Position numbers and translations under genes: made by a program
Part shown: positions 15,296 through 22,114 of the stretch, in pieces
Position numbering within the stretch: position 1 is the first letter of the stretch
Layout of the letters: every line of letters starts with the position of its first letter
The notes under the pieces: model-generated
The model's input: only the letters and a program-made list of their open reading frames with translations
The model's database searches: none
What the model was told of the DNA's origin: nothing
NCBI GenBank assembly: GCA_964471565.1
Contig: CAYYFK010000008.1
Coordinates: forward strand, 1-26,270
Direction of reading: 5' to 3'
DNA length: 26,270 bases
Source of the DNA: JABIBT01 sp964471565
Lineage (GTDB): Archaea > Nanobdellota > Nanobdellia > SCGC-AAA011-G17 > PNOQ01

Positions 15296-16902
15296 CTGTG
15301 CGTAAAAATAAACTCCAAAACTTTTTCTTTTTTGTCCAATCTACAAAAACCAAATCTTTCAAATTGTATTAAATCTCCGACTTTCAATTTCTTAACACCA
15401 GATTCACAAACCCCACTAACAAACTTACCATCATCCATCAAAACTTTAGCTTTAACCAAATCTTTAGAAGCGGGCAACCAATGTATCAACTTAGCCCCTA
15501 AACTTTTATCCAAACCCTCAGAAATAAACTTTCCATCTTTAAAATTAAACAAATGCATAAACCTATAATTTTTACCTTTTTCTAATTTATCCTCAATATA
15601 AAATTCATTCTTAACTTTTAATTTACGTACACCATCATGATCTGGATGTAAAGGAACAAAAACATCCTTTCCAGAAAAACCCTTTATCTTAATTTTTTTA
15701 GGCTTAGAAATGAAAAAATACCTATTAGCAACTTCATCAATAATCCTTTTATTCCTAATTATTAAATCATCCCAAGTCATAGTGCTCTCACTTTTAGAGA
15801 TACCAGTACTAACAACAAAATCTTTAATAGCTTCAGGTAAAAATCCCCTTCTACGCAAAGCAACCAAAGTAGTTAATCTAGGATCGTCCCAACCAGACAA
15901 CTTTTTCTTAGAGATCTTATCTCTTATAACACGGCCAGAGCTTAAAACCCCCCTCATATTAAATCGGGCCAATTCATAAGTTTTAGTAACTTCTAAACCC
16001 AATAATTTCTGCAAATATCTTTGCAATTCAGACATAGCTTCAAACTCTTTACTTCTCAATCTATAGCTAACTTTAAAATATCCATCCATAACAGAGTTTT
16101 GAAATTCATAAGTTGGCCAAACTCTATATTTTTTCCCAACCCTAGGATGCTCTCTATTAATTATTCTAAACAAAGTAGGATCTCTCATAACCGCATTTTT
16201 ATGATTCATATCTCCTTTAAGTCTAACAACGCAACTTTTCTCTTTAGCTTTCAGAAATTTCTTCCAATCTTTATTTCCTCTACACTCACAAACTATTTTC
16301 TTTCTTCTATTTTCTTTTATTTTTTCAGAATCACAAAAACATACATAAGCATCCTCGCTTTTAATTATCTTCTCTCCAAATTTATAAAATAAATCCATAT
16401 AATCAGAAGCATACTGAACTTTATCGGGTTCAACTCCTAACCATTTAATATCTTCTAAGATAATATCATAAAACTCTTTATCAACTAACTCAGGATTAGT
16501 ATCTTCAAATCTCAAAAAAAACTTTCCTTTATATTCTTCAGCTAACAAAAAATTCAATAAAAGAGCCTTAGAATGACCAATATGTAAATATTTACTTGGT
16601 TCGGGAGGAAAGGCAGTAATAACTTTCTCTCCTTTTTTAATATTTAAAAAATCAAATAATCCACTTTCTTTTTTTATTTTTTCAACTTTGCCCAACTTTT
16701 CTAACTCTTTCTTTTGCTCTTCGAAAGATAAAGAATTAATCTCATCAACAAGCTTACTTAATTCTTTCATAAACTTTTTCATATCTTTTTTTAACTCTGG
16801 AAACTTTCCAATAAGGTGTCCAACAACCGCTTTTAAATTAGCTCTACCTTTATACAAGACAGCATTATCAAGAACATATCTCTTAATTTCTTTTTTATTC
16901 AT
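15292..16902 (-). CDS. gltX: Glutamyl-tRNA synthetase (archaeal type)
   Basis: A 536-aa class I synthetase of the GluRS/GlnRS family. HIGH motif H107-I-G-H110 within FPPEPSKYLHIGH; catalytic-core LRFEDTNPE follows. CxC pairs at C188/C190 and C205/C207 resemble the cysteine site of archaeal GluRS. The GWDDPRL segment (337-343) leads to a beta-barrel anticodon domain (about 400-536), as in archaeal GluRS and in GlnRS rather than bacterial GluRS. Archaea normally make Gln-tRNA through a non-discriminating GluRS and GatDE, so GluRS is preferred over GlnRS, but the SDYMDLFY segment leaves some doubt. Odd: the KMSKS-equivalent reads VLSSGR (319-324) where archaeal homologues usually have a lysine. 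First gene of an operon with the HD and PUA-like genes. Confidence 0.9.
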   Translation of the reverse strand: MNKKEIKRYVLDNAVLYKGRANLKAVVGHLIGKFPELKKDMKKFMKELSKLVDEINSLSFEEQKKELEKLGKVEKIKKESGLFDFLNIKKGEKVITAFPPEPSKYLHIGHSKALLLNFLLAEEYKGKFFLRFEDTNPELVDKEFYDIILEDIKWLGVEPDKVQYASDYMDLFYKFGEKIIKSEDAYVCFCDSEKIKENRRKKIVCECRGNKDWKKFLKAKEKSCVVRLKGDMNHKNAVMRDPTLFRIINREHPRVGKKYRVWPTYEFQNSVMDGYFKVSYRLRSKEFEAMSELQRYLQKLLGLEVTKTYELARFNMRGVLSSGRVIRDKISKKKLSGWDDPRLTTLVALRRRGFLPEAIKDFVVSTGISKSESTMTWDDLIIRNKRIIDEVANRYFFISKPKKIKIKGFSGKDVFVPLHPDHDGVRKLKVKNEFYIEDKLEKGKNYRFMHLFNFKDGKFISEGLDKSLGAKLIHWLPASKDLVKAKVLMDDGKFVSGVCESGVKKLKVGDLIQFERFGFCRLDKKEKVLEFIFTHR

Positions 16903-16923
16903 TAAAAATAAATTAAATTAAAA

Positions 16924-16933
16924 CTTTATAAAT
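16924..16933 (-). promoter_or_regulatory. TATA box of the gltX operon
   Basis: Minus-strand ATTTATAAAG lies about 26 nt before the ATG at 16902. Leaderless spacing. Confidence 0.55.
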
Positions 16934-16950
16934 CTTGTCTGTAATAAAAA

Positions 16951-16960
16951 CATTTATTAA
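16951..16960 (+). promoter_or_regulatory. TATA box of the CxxCxxCC gene
   Basis: CATTTATTAA is centred about 28 nt before the ATG at 16985. The same element recurs before the gene at 17585. Confidence 0.5.
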
Positions 16961-16984
16961 ATCAATATAGTTCCCAAACTCTCA

Positions 16985-17395
16985 ATGAATCCCACCGAAA
17001 TATTGTTTAAAACAATAAGGGAAAATATAAGCAAAGAAGATTCAGAAATAATTTCTATAATAAAAGAAGATTCAAATTTATTAGCAACCTCAAACTCGTT
17101 CTGTATTCAATGTGGAGATTGTTGCAACACTAGATGTTCAAATATAGAATCAGAAAGAGGATTATCTTATTGCTTACTTCACGAAGAAGATTATCCAAAT
17201 GATAAAAGGATTCCAGATTATTCTGACGTATATGAAGAATTAGACTCAGAAATATTCACAAAACCTCTAGTATGCCATACATATGGTCCACATTTAGGGT
17301 TATTATCAATGATAAGGGGAAAGGATACAATCTGCTCCGGTTCAATAAAAATGTTCAGAGAGTATAGAAAAAACGAAGGCATATTGGCAAACTGA
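16985..17395 (+). CDS. CxxCxxCC-type metal-binding protein (YkgJ/UPF0153-like), probably frameshifted
   Basis: A 136-aa reading frame. The CIQCGDCC segment (about 40-47) is the family signature; further cysteines at RC, YC, VCH and IC complete a cluster that probably binds zinc or an iron-sulphur centre. The frame ends at 17393-17395, but the +1 frame is open from 17349 to 17549 and encodes a charged segment, a membrane helix and a charged tail. The shift could occur at the A6 run at 17367-17373, where one base fewer would join the frames into a protein of about 187 aa. So this is either a gene with a sequencing or assembly indel, a recent mutation, or a recoded gene. It has its own TATA box at leaderless spacing. 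Confidence 0.7.
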   Translation: MNPTEILFKTIRENISKEDSEIISIIKEDSNLLATSNSFCIQCGDCCNTRCSNIESERGLSYCLLHEEDYPNDKRIPDYSDVYEELDSEIFTKPLVCHTYGPHLGLLSMIRGKDTICSGSIKMFREYRKNEGILAN

Positions 17396-17549
17396 AGAAA
17401 GGGAATGCCCTGATAAAAAGAGACTAATCTATCTTACTGCAGCAATAATAGCAATAGAATGTTTATTATTATACCAAATGCATAAAGAAAAAGAGTCATT
17501 AATAGAAAAAATAGAATTCTCTCAAAACAGCCTAGATTCAAAATTATAA
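17349..17549 (+). other. Probable out-of-frame C-terminus of the CxxCxxCC protein, with a membrane helix
   Basis: This frame has no ATG, GTG or TTG before its hydrophobic part, so it is unlikely to start on its own. It reads through YWQTEERECPDKKRL into a hydrophobic helix of about 17 residues (IYLTAAIIAIECLLLY) and a charged tail ending NSLDSKL before the TAA at 17547-17549. It overlaps the last 47 nt of the in-frame gene. Joined to it at the A6 run, it would give a Cys-rich domain anchored to the membrane by its C-terminus. Confidence 0.55.
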
Positions 17550-17550
17550 T

Positions 17551-17562
17551 AACATTTATTAA
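17551..17562 (+). promoter_or_regulatory. TATA box of the 72-aa membrane protein gene
   Basis: ACATTTATTAAA lies about 27 nt before the ATG at 17585. Leaderless spacing. Confidence 0.45.
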
Positions 17563-17584
17563 ACAATCTCAATTCACAAAATTA

Positions 17585-17803
17585 ATGGAAGAATACAAAC
17601 CAAAGCCTGATTTTATGTTTAGAACCACGCCAAGAAAGATACTTATTGGGGGAGGATTCACTCTTTTAACATTTCTAGCAACATTTGAATTATTCTCCCA
17701 AGGATGTTCTCAAACTAAAAATTTAGAAGAAATGGCCATTCAAGAACAAACTGAAATAAATAATCAAACAACCTATCTAGATTCAACTCAAATTTATCAA
17801 TAA
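17585..17803 (+). CDS. Small membrane or lipoprotein candidate (72 aa)
   Basis: A 72-aa protein of unknown function. A basic N-terminus with R13, R17 and K18 precedes one hydrophobic helix (about 19-37), followed directly by FSQGC with C41, then a polar Gln/Glu/Asn-rich tail. The SQGC sequence is lipobox-like (small residue then Cys), but the -3 residue is Ser rather than Leu or Val, so a plain membrane anchor with an outside tail is equally possible. It has its own TATA box and lies between the CxxCxxCC gene and the L7Ae operon. Confidence 0.65.
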   Translation: MEEYKPKPDFMFRTTPRKILIGGGFTLLTFLATFELFSQGCSQTKNLEEMAIQEQTEINNQTTYLDSTQIYQ

Positions 17804-17807
17804 AAAG

Positions 17808-17859
17808 ATTTATAAACAACCCACGTTCTCAAAAACTAATTAACCTAATGATAGGAGGG
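17808..17859 (+). promoter_or_regulatory. Promoter and Shine-Dalgarno of the L7Ae operon
   Basis: TATA box ATTTATAAAC at 17809-17818 is about 50 nt before the ATG at 17865, leaving a leader of about 25 nt. The strong Shine-Dalgarno TAGGAGGG (about 17852-17859) is the best in the window. Confidence 0.65.
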
Positions 17860-17864
17860 TTAGA

Positions 17865-18158
17865 ATGACTGAAATAACACAAGAAAAAGCATATGAAAGT
17901 ATAGAACTTGCCAAAAAAACAGGAAAAATAAAAAAGGGCACCAATGAAGTAACAAAAGCTACCGAACGTGGCGTAGCAAAATTAGTTGTTGTCGCAAAAG
18001 ATATTTCTCCTCAAGAAATTATTCTACACCTTAAACCTTTATGCGAAGAAAAGAATATTCCATTCGTAGAAGTAGATTCGAAAGAAGAACTAGGTGCAGC
18101 AGCAGGACTTCAGGTATCAACATCTGCAGTAGCAGTAATTCAAGAAGGCAAAAAATGA
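17865..18158 (+). CDS. rpl7ae: Ribosomal protein L7Ae
   Basis: A 97-aa kink-turn RNA-binding protein. In archaea it serves the large subunit, box C/D and H/ACA guide RNPs and RNase P. The RNA-contact block GTNEVTKATERGVAKLVVVA (about 25-44) and the EELGAAAGL segment near 75-84 are diagnostic. It is shorter at the N-terminus than many archaeal homologues (about 120 aa). First gene of the information operon; its TGA overlaps the S28e ATG by 4 nt. Confidence 0.96.
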   Translation: MTEITQEKAYESIELAKKTGKIKKGTNEVTKATERGVAKLVVVAKDISPQEIILHLKPLCEEKNIPFVEVDSKEELGAAAGLQVSTSAVAVIQEGKK

Positions 18159-18421
18159 AACCAACTAGAGATAAGAAAGATTCCAAAAAAAAGGAAGTTA
18201 CTAAACTTTTCAAGGAAGCAGTAGAGGCACGAGTTGAAGAGATAGTTGGAAGAACAGGTATGAAAGGGGAAATTACTCAGGTTAGATGTAAAGTTTTAGA
18301 AGGTAGGGACCAAAATAAAATATTGAGAAGAAATGTAAAAGGCCCAATAAAACCTGGAGACTTATTAATGCTTAGAGAAACCGAAATAGAAGCTAGAAGA
18401 ATTGGCTCAAAAGGTAAATAA
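18155..18421 (+). CDS. rps28e: Ribosomal protein S28e
   Basis: An 88-aa small-subunit protein. The frame is open further upstream, but the ATG at 18155 gives an ATGA overlap with L7Ae and a family-like N-terminus. Recognised by VEEIVGRTGMKGEITQVRCKVLEGR, RRNVKGPIKPGDLLML and the C-terminal ETE.EARR. The extra Lys-rich N-terminus (about 18 residues) is longer than in many archaea. The L24e gene follows after 2 nt. Confidence 0.94.
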   Translation: MKPTRDKKDSKKKEVTKLFKEAVEARVEEIVGRTGMKGEITQVRCKVLEGRDQNKILRRNVKGPIKPGDLLMLRETEIEARRIGSKGK

Positions 18422-18423
18422 AG

Positions 18424-18591
18424 ATGGCTAAATGTTCATTTTGTTCAAAAGAAATAGAAAAAGGTACTGGAAAGATATATGTATATAAAACTGGAAAGAT
18501 TCTTAACTTTTGTTCTATGAAATGTGAAAAGAATACTTTAAAATTAAATAGAAAACCAGTTAAATTCAAATGGACAAAAGGTGAAAAATGA
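18424..18591 (+). CDS. rpl24e: Ribosomal protein L24e
   Basis: A 55-aa zinc-ribbon ribosomal protein. The start MAKCSFCSKEIEKGTGKIYV and the later FCSMKCEKN give the four zinc ligands C4, C7, C30 and C34. The C-terminus ends in basic K/R-W-TKGEK. It lies between S28e and ndk in the usual archaeal order, and its TGA overlaps the ndk ATG by 4 nt. Confidence 0.94.
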   Translation: MAKCSFCSKEIEKGTGKIYVYKTGKILNFCSMKCEKNTLKLNRKPVKFKWTKGEK

Positions 18592-19067
18592 TACAACAAA
18601 CTTTAGTATTAGTCAAACCCGATGGGGTTAAAAGAGGTTTAATTGGGAATATAATCAAAAGATTTGAACAAAGAGGAATGAAAATAGTTGGATTAAAAAT
18701 GGTAGAAATTGATCCTGATTTATCAAAAAAACACTACGCTGCACATGTTGACAAAGATTTCTATAAGGGATTAGAATCATTCATAACCTCTGGACCTGTT
18801 GTAGCAATGGTAATTGAAGGGGTATCCTCAGTTGAAGTTGTTAGAAAGATAGTAGGTTCAACAGAACCAAAAACAGCAGAAATGGGAACAATACGTGGAG
18901 ATTATGCACACTCTTCATTAGAACACGCAAATTCAAAAGACGAAGCATCAAAAAACTTAATTCATGCCTCAGGAAATTTAGAAGAAGCAAAAGATGAAGT
19001 AGCCCTATGGTTTTCCATAGATGAATTACATAATTATAAAGTTTCACATGAAGAGCATACACTTTAA
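18588..19067 (+). CDS. ndk: Nucleoside diphosphate kinase
   Basis: A 159-aa enzyme transferring the gamma phosphate between nucleoside tri- and diphosphates through a phospho-histidine. K10-P11-D12-G13-V14 (KPDGVKRG), TIRGDYAHSS at 101-110 and the catalytic H126 in KNLIHASGN are present. The common HASDS reads HASGN here, and a stretch of about 12 residues between RGD and the active His is longer than in typical bacterial enzymes. The C-terminus is extended by about 15 residues. Co-transcribed with L7Ae, S28e and L24e; aIF5B usually follows next but is displaced here. Confidence 0.94.
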   Translation: MIQQTLVLVKPDGVKRGLIGNIIKRFEQRGMKIVGLKMVEIDPDLSKKHYAAHVDKDFYKGLESFITSGPVVAMVIEGVSSVEVVRKIVGSTEPKTAEMGTIRGDYAHSSLEHANSKDEASKNLIHASGNLEEAKDEVALWFSIDELHNYKVSHEEHTL

Positions 19068-19074
19068 TTCTAAA

Positions 19075-19824
19075 ATGACAAATCCAATAAAAATAATAGC
19101 TTTGGTAGGAGCCTGTGCATTAGCAGGGCATTTTGGATCAAACTTCAATTTAGATGAGAGAGTACAGTCACAAGTAGAGAAAGCATACGAACAAGAAGCA
19201 CAAAAAATAAGAATAGCATTAGAACTAAATAACGACGGAAAAGCAATAAATCTAGGAGAAGCATTTTCAAAAACAGAAACGTTTGTTCCAGTAAATAGAG
19301 TATCGGCCGATGGGCTAGAAAACAAAATTGGGTTCAGTTATAACGTTGAAGACACTAAACATGTGAAAAAAGTAAACATTGATTCAAATTTAGCATTATT
19401 TTACGATACTTTCGGAACAAGATATCATTTCTCAATAGAAAAATATTCAAGAGATATTTCAGAGATCCTAAGCATATCATACCATAATGGAGGATCTATA
19501 TATGGGGACGGTTCTGTGTTTATGTGGGATAATAATCACGATGGGAAATTAGATCATATAAATATAATAGATAAAAAAAATAATACAAAAATATCAATAT
19601 CTAGGTTTAAAGGTAAATTAGAATATGGGGAGGTAGATGAAGAAACTGCAAAGAAATTATACGATTTGTATTCTGGGATTTACCATCAATTCAGGGAACA
19701 ACATGACATTCCAAAAAGAATAAAAGAATTTACGCCAAAATTTGAAATAAAGGAAACCCACATAGAAGGACCATTTATCCAAGACCCGACAGAAAGTGGA
19801 GATAGCTTAAATATACAAAATTAA
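19075..19824 (+). CDS. Predicted lipoprotein with a DxNxDGxxD calcium-loop motif
   Basis: A 249-aa exported-looking protein of unknown function. The start ATG at 19075 is chosen: it lies 7 nt after the ndk stop and begins a short N-region (MTNPIK), a hydrophobic stretch IIALVGAC and a lipobox V-G-A-C with C14. The frame continues upstream into ndk, which gives a poor N-terminus. The hydrophobic part before C14 is short, so processing after ALAG is also possible. The mature part is polar, with a motif D152-x-N154-x-D156-G157-x-x-D160 that matches a calcium-binding loop of the dockerin/EF-hand type, in a Gly/Asp-rich region preceded by YGDGSVFMW. It interrupts the usual ndk-aIF5B order. No Shine-Dalgarno is visible. 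Confidence 0.7.
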   Translation: MTNPIKIIALVGACALAGHFGSNFNLDERVQSQVEKAYEQEAQKIRIALELNNDGKAINLGEAFSKTETFVPVNRVSADGLENKIGFSYNVEDTKHVKKVNIDSNLALFYDTFGTRYHFSIEKYSRDISEILSISYHNGGSIYGDGSVFMWDNNHDGKLDHINIIDKKNNTKISISRFKGKLEYGEVDEETAKKLYDLYSGIYHQFREQHDIPKRIKEFTPKFEIKETHIEGPFIQDPTESGDSLNIQN

Positions 19825-19836
19825 TTCTCTCCAAAA

Positions 19837-19848
19837 CCTTTTTAAAAC
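19837..19848 (+). promoter_or_regulatory. TATA box of the aIF5B-S6e-aIF2-gamma operon
   Basis: CCTTTTTAAAAC is centred about 28 nt before the ATG at 19871. It lies after the inserted predicted-lipoprotein gene, so aIF5B has its own promoter. Confidence 0.5.
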
Positions 19849-19870
19849 ACTTATTTAGCCTAATATTAAG

Positions 19871-21586
19871 ATGATAAGGCAACCAATATGTGTACTTTTA
19901 GCACACGTAGACCACGGAAAAACAAGTATTTTAGATAGCATTAGAGATTCCTCTGTTGCAGACAAAGAAGCAGGAGGAATTACTCAAAATATAACAGCAC
20001 ATTCTATAGAACTAAAAAAAATACAAGAAACATGTGGAGATTTACTAAAAAATATTAACTTAACAATTCCAGGAATTTTATTCATAGACTCACCAGGACA
20101 CGAAGCTTTCACAACTCTAAGAAAAAGAGGGGGAAACATCGCAGACATTGCAATCTTAGTAATTGATATTAATGAAGGAGCAAAACCACAAACCTTAGAA
20201 GCTATTGAAATTCTAAAAAACTCAAAAACTCCTTTCGTAGTAGCTCTAAATAAATTGGATAGAGTTGGAGGATTCAACTCAAATAAAAAACCAATTCTAC
20301 AAAACATTAAAGAGCAACAAGACTTTGTACAAACAGATATAGAAACCAAGTTATACAAAATAGTTCAAACTTTACACGAACACGGGCTACAATCAGAAAG
20401 ATTTGATAGAGTAAAAGATCACACAAAACAAGTGGCTATAATCCCTTGCTCTGCAAAAACAAAGGACGGCCTTCCAGAACTACTAATGGTAATTTCTGGT
20501 CTAGCTCAAAAATTCTTAGAAGGTTCTTTAGAAACAGACTTAGAAAAACCTGCAAAAGGAACAATTCTAGAAGTAACTGAAGAAAAAGGAATAGGAAAAA
20601 CATTAGATGTAGTAATTTACGACGGAAAAATAGAACAAAATGATACAATTCTAATTGGGACTCTAGATGAACCAATAAAAACAAAAGTAAAATGTCTATT
20701 CAAATATGAAAAATCAAAACTAAAAGAACAAAAAGAAGTGCATGCATCTGCAGGAATAAAAATCTCAGCTCCAGATTTAGACGAAGCAATTCCTGGGATG
20801 CCACTAAGAGTTGCTAACGAAAAAGAAAAAGAAATAATCAAAGAATTGCAACAAGAAATAGATGAAGTAACAATAGATACTGATAATGAAGGAATCATAG
20901 CAAAGGCGGATACATTGGGTTCTTTAGAAGCTTTAATCTCATTATTAAAAGATAAAAATGTTAAAATAAAAAAGGCGGCAATTGGAAACATAACAAAAAA
21001 CGATATTGCTGAAGCATCATCAAACGAAGATCCACTAAACCAAGTAGTTGTAGGATTTAATGTAAAAGTCTTAGAAGAATCTAAAGATGTAAAAATAATT
21101 ACAAACGAAGTTGTCTATAAAATAGTAGATGATATTGTTGAATACAAGGAAAAAAAATCAAAAGAATTAGAATCAAAAGAGTTTGAGAATCTAGTAAAAC
21201 CTTTCAAACTTAAAATAATGTCAGGATGCATATTTAGACAATTAAATCCTGCAGTTGTTGGAGTTGATGTATTAATAGGAACCGCAAGAGCAGGAACTCC
21301 TTTAATGACTTCAGAAGGGAAAAAACTAACAGAACTAAAAGAAATACAAGATAACAAAGAAACGGTATCAGAAGCAAAGCAAGGAAAAGAAGTAGCAATC
21401 TCTCTACCGAATGTAACTTGTGGCAGACAAATTAAAGAAAACGACATATTATACTCAAATATTCCTCAAGAAGACTTCAAAAAGCTTAAAAAACTAATGA
21501 AAAAGTATTTAAATGAATCAGAGGTGCAATTGTTAAAGGAAATCGCTGAAATCAAAAGAAATGAAAATCCAACATGGGGTATGTAA
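19871..21586 (+). CDS. infB: Translation initiation factor aIF5B (IF-2)
   Basis: A 571-aa GTPase helping join the ribosomal subunits and place initiator Met-tRNA. GTP motifs: G1 AHVDHGKT at 11-18, G2 GGIT at 35-38, G3 DSPGH at 73-77, G4 NKLD at 127-130, and G5 SAK at 194-196. The G1 motif begins with Ala rather than the usual Gly. The rest covers domains II to IV, with the archaeal/eukaryotic arrangement and no long N-terminal extension. The start is leaderless. The S6e gene follows after 3 nt. Confidence 0.96.
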   Translation: MIRQPICVLLAHVDHGKTSILDSIRDSSVADKEAGGITQNITAHSIELKKIQETCGDLLKNINLTIPGILFIDSPGHEAFTTLRKRGGNIADIAILVIDINEGAKPQTLEAIEILKNSKTPFVVALNKLDRVGGFNSNKKPILQNIKEQQDFVQTDIETKLYKIVQTLHEHGLQSERFDRVKDHTKQVAIIPCSAKTKDGLPELLMVISGLAQKFLEGSLETDLEKPAKGTILEVTEEKGIGKTLDVVIYDGKIEQNDTILIGTLDEPIKTKVKCLFKYEKSKLKEQKEVHASAGIKISAPDLDEAIPGMPLRVANEKEKEIIKELQQEIDEVTIDTDNEGIIAKADTLGSLEALISLLKDKNVKIKKAAIGNITKNDIAEASSNEDPLNQVVVGFNVKVLEESKDVKIITNEVVYKIVDDIVEYKEKKSKELESKEFENLVKPFKLKIMSGCIFRQLNPAVVGVDVLIGTARAGTPLMTSEGKKLTELKEIQDNKETVSEAKQGKEVAISLPNVTCGRQIKENDILYSNIPQEDFKKLKKLMKKYLNESEVQLLKEIAEIKRNENPTWGM

Positions 21587-21589
21587 AAA

Positions 21590-22114
21590 ATGTTTAAATT
21601 AACAATAAATGACGTAAAGGCAAAAAAATCATATAAGAAAGAAGTAGAATCAGACATATTCATGAATAAAAAAATCGGAGACAAAGTTTCCGGAGATGAA
21701 TTTGGTTTTAAAGGCTATGAATTCACAATAACTGGTGGTTCTGATAAACAAGGGTTTCCAATGCGGTCAGACGTTCCAGGAATCGGAAGAAAAAGACCAT
21801 TAGTTGTTTCCGGTATTGGAGTAAAAAATAAAGTTAAGGGGATGAGACAAAGAAAAACAATGCATGGAAACACAGTAGATGACAATATTTCTCAGATTAA
21901 TTTAAAAGTTGAAAAATACGGAAAAGAAACTATTCCAAAACTATTGGGTTTAGAAAAAGAACCCGAAAAAACAGAGGAAGCTCCTAAAGAAGAAATAAAA
22001 CCTACTGAAGAAGTAAAGGAAACGCCTAAAGAAGAAAAACCTACTGAAGAAAAGAAAGAAGAAAAAAAGGAAGACGTGAAAGAGGAACCAAAAAAAAGTG
22101 GCGAAGAAAAATGA
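21590..22114 (+). CDS. rps6e: Ribosomal protein S6e with acidic/basic tail
   Basis: A 174-aa protein. Residues 1-120 are a normal archaeal S6e: MFKLTINDVKAKKSYKKEV, GYEFTITGGSDKQGFPMR and KRKT-like RQRKTMHGN. Residues 125-174 are a low-complexity Glu/Lys/Pro/Thr tail with repeated P-T-E-E and K-E-E units, absent from many S6e proteins. It starts 3 nt after aIF5B and its end overlaps the aIF2-gamma start by 17 nt. Confidence 0.94.
   Translation: MFKLTINDVKAKKSYKKEVESDIFMNKKIGDKVSGDEFGFKGYEFTITGGSDKQGFPMRSDVPGIGRKRPLVVSGIGVKNKVKGMRQRKTMHGNTVDDNISQINLKVEKYGKETIPKLLGLEKEPEKTEEAPKEEIKPTEEVKETPKEEKPTEEKKEEKKEDVKEEPKKSGEEK

Noticed and set aside
16903..16984. Possible tRNA in the 81-nt divergent gap
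   Set aside because: The gap is filled by two back-to-back TATA boxes and shows no cloverleaf-like T-arm or acceptor pairing.
17400..17411. GGGAATGCCC short inverted repeat after the CxxCxxCC stop
   Set aside because: The 3-bp stem is too short, and the region reads as the out-of-frame C-terminus of the gene.
18041..18154. Upstream extension of S28e
   Set aside because: It overlaps L7Ae in another frame and has no family similarity; the ATG at 18155 gives the usual ATGA overlap.
19005..19020. Perfect hairpin CTATGG-TTTT-CCATAG
   Set aside because: It lies inside the ndk coding sequence, where it encodes the conserved Leu-Trp-Phe-Ser stretch, and no T-run follows. Probably chance.
19021..19074. 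Upstream start of the predicted lipoprotein
   Set aside because: It would lie within ndk and give an N-terminus without a recognisable signal; the ATG at 19075 gives a signal-like N-terminus.
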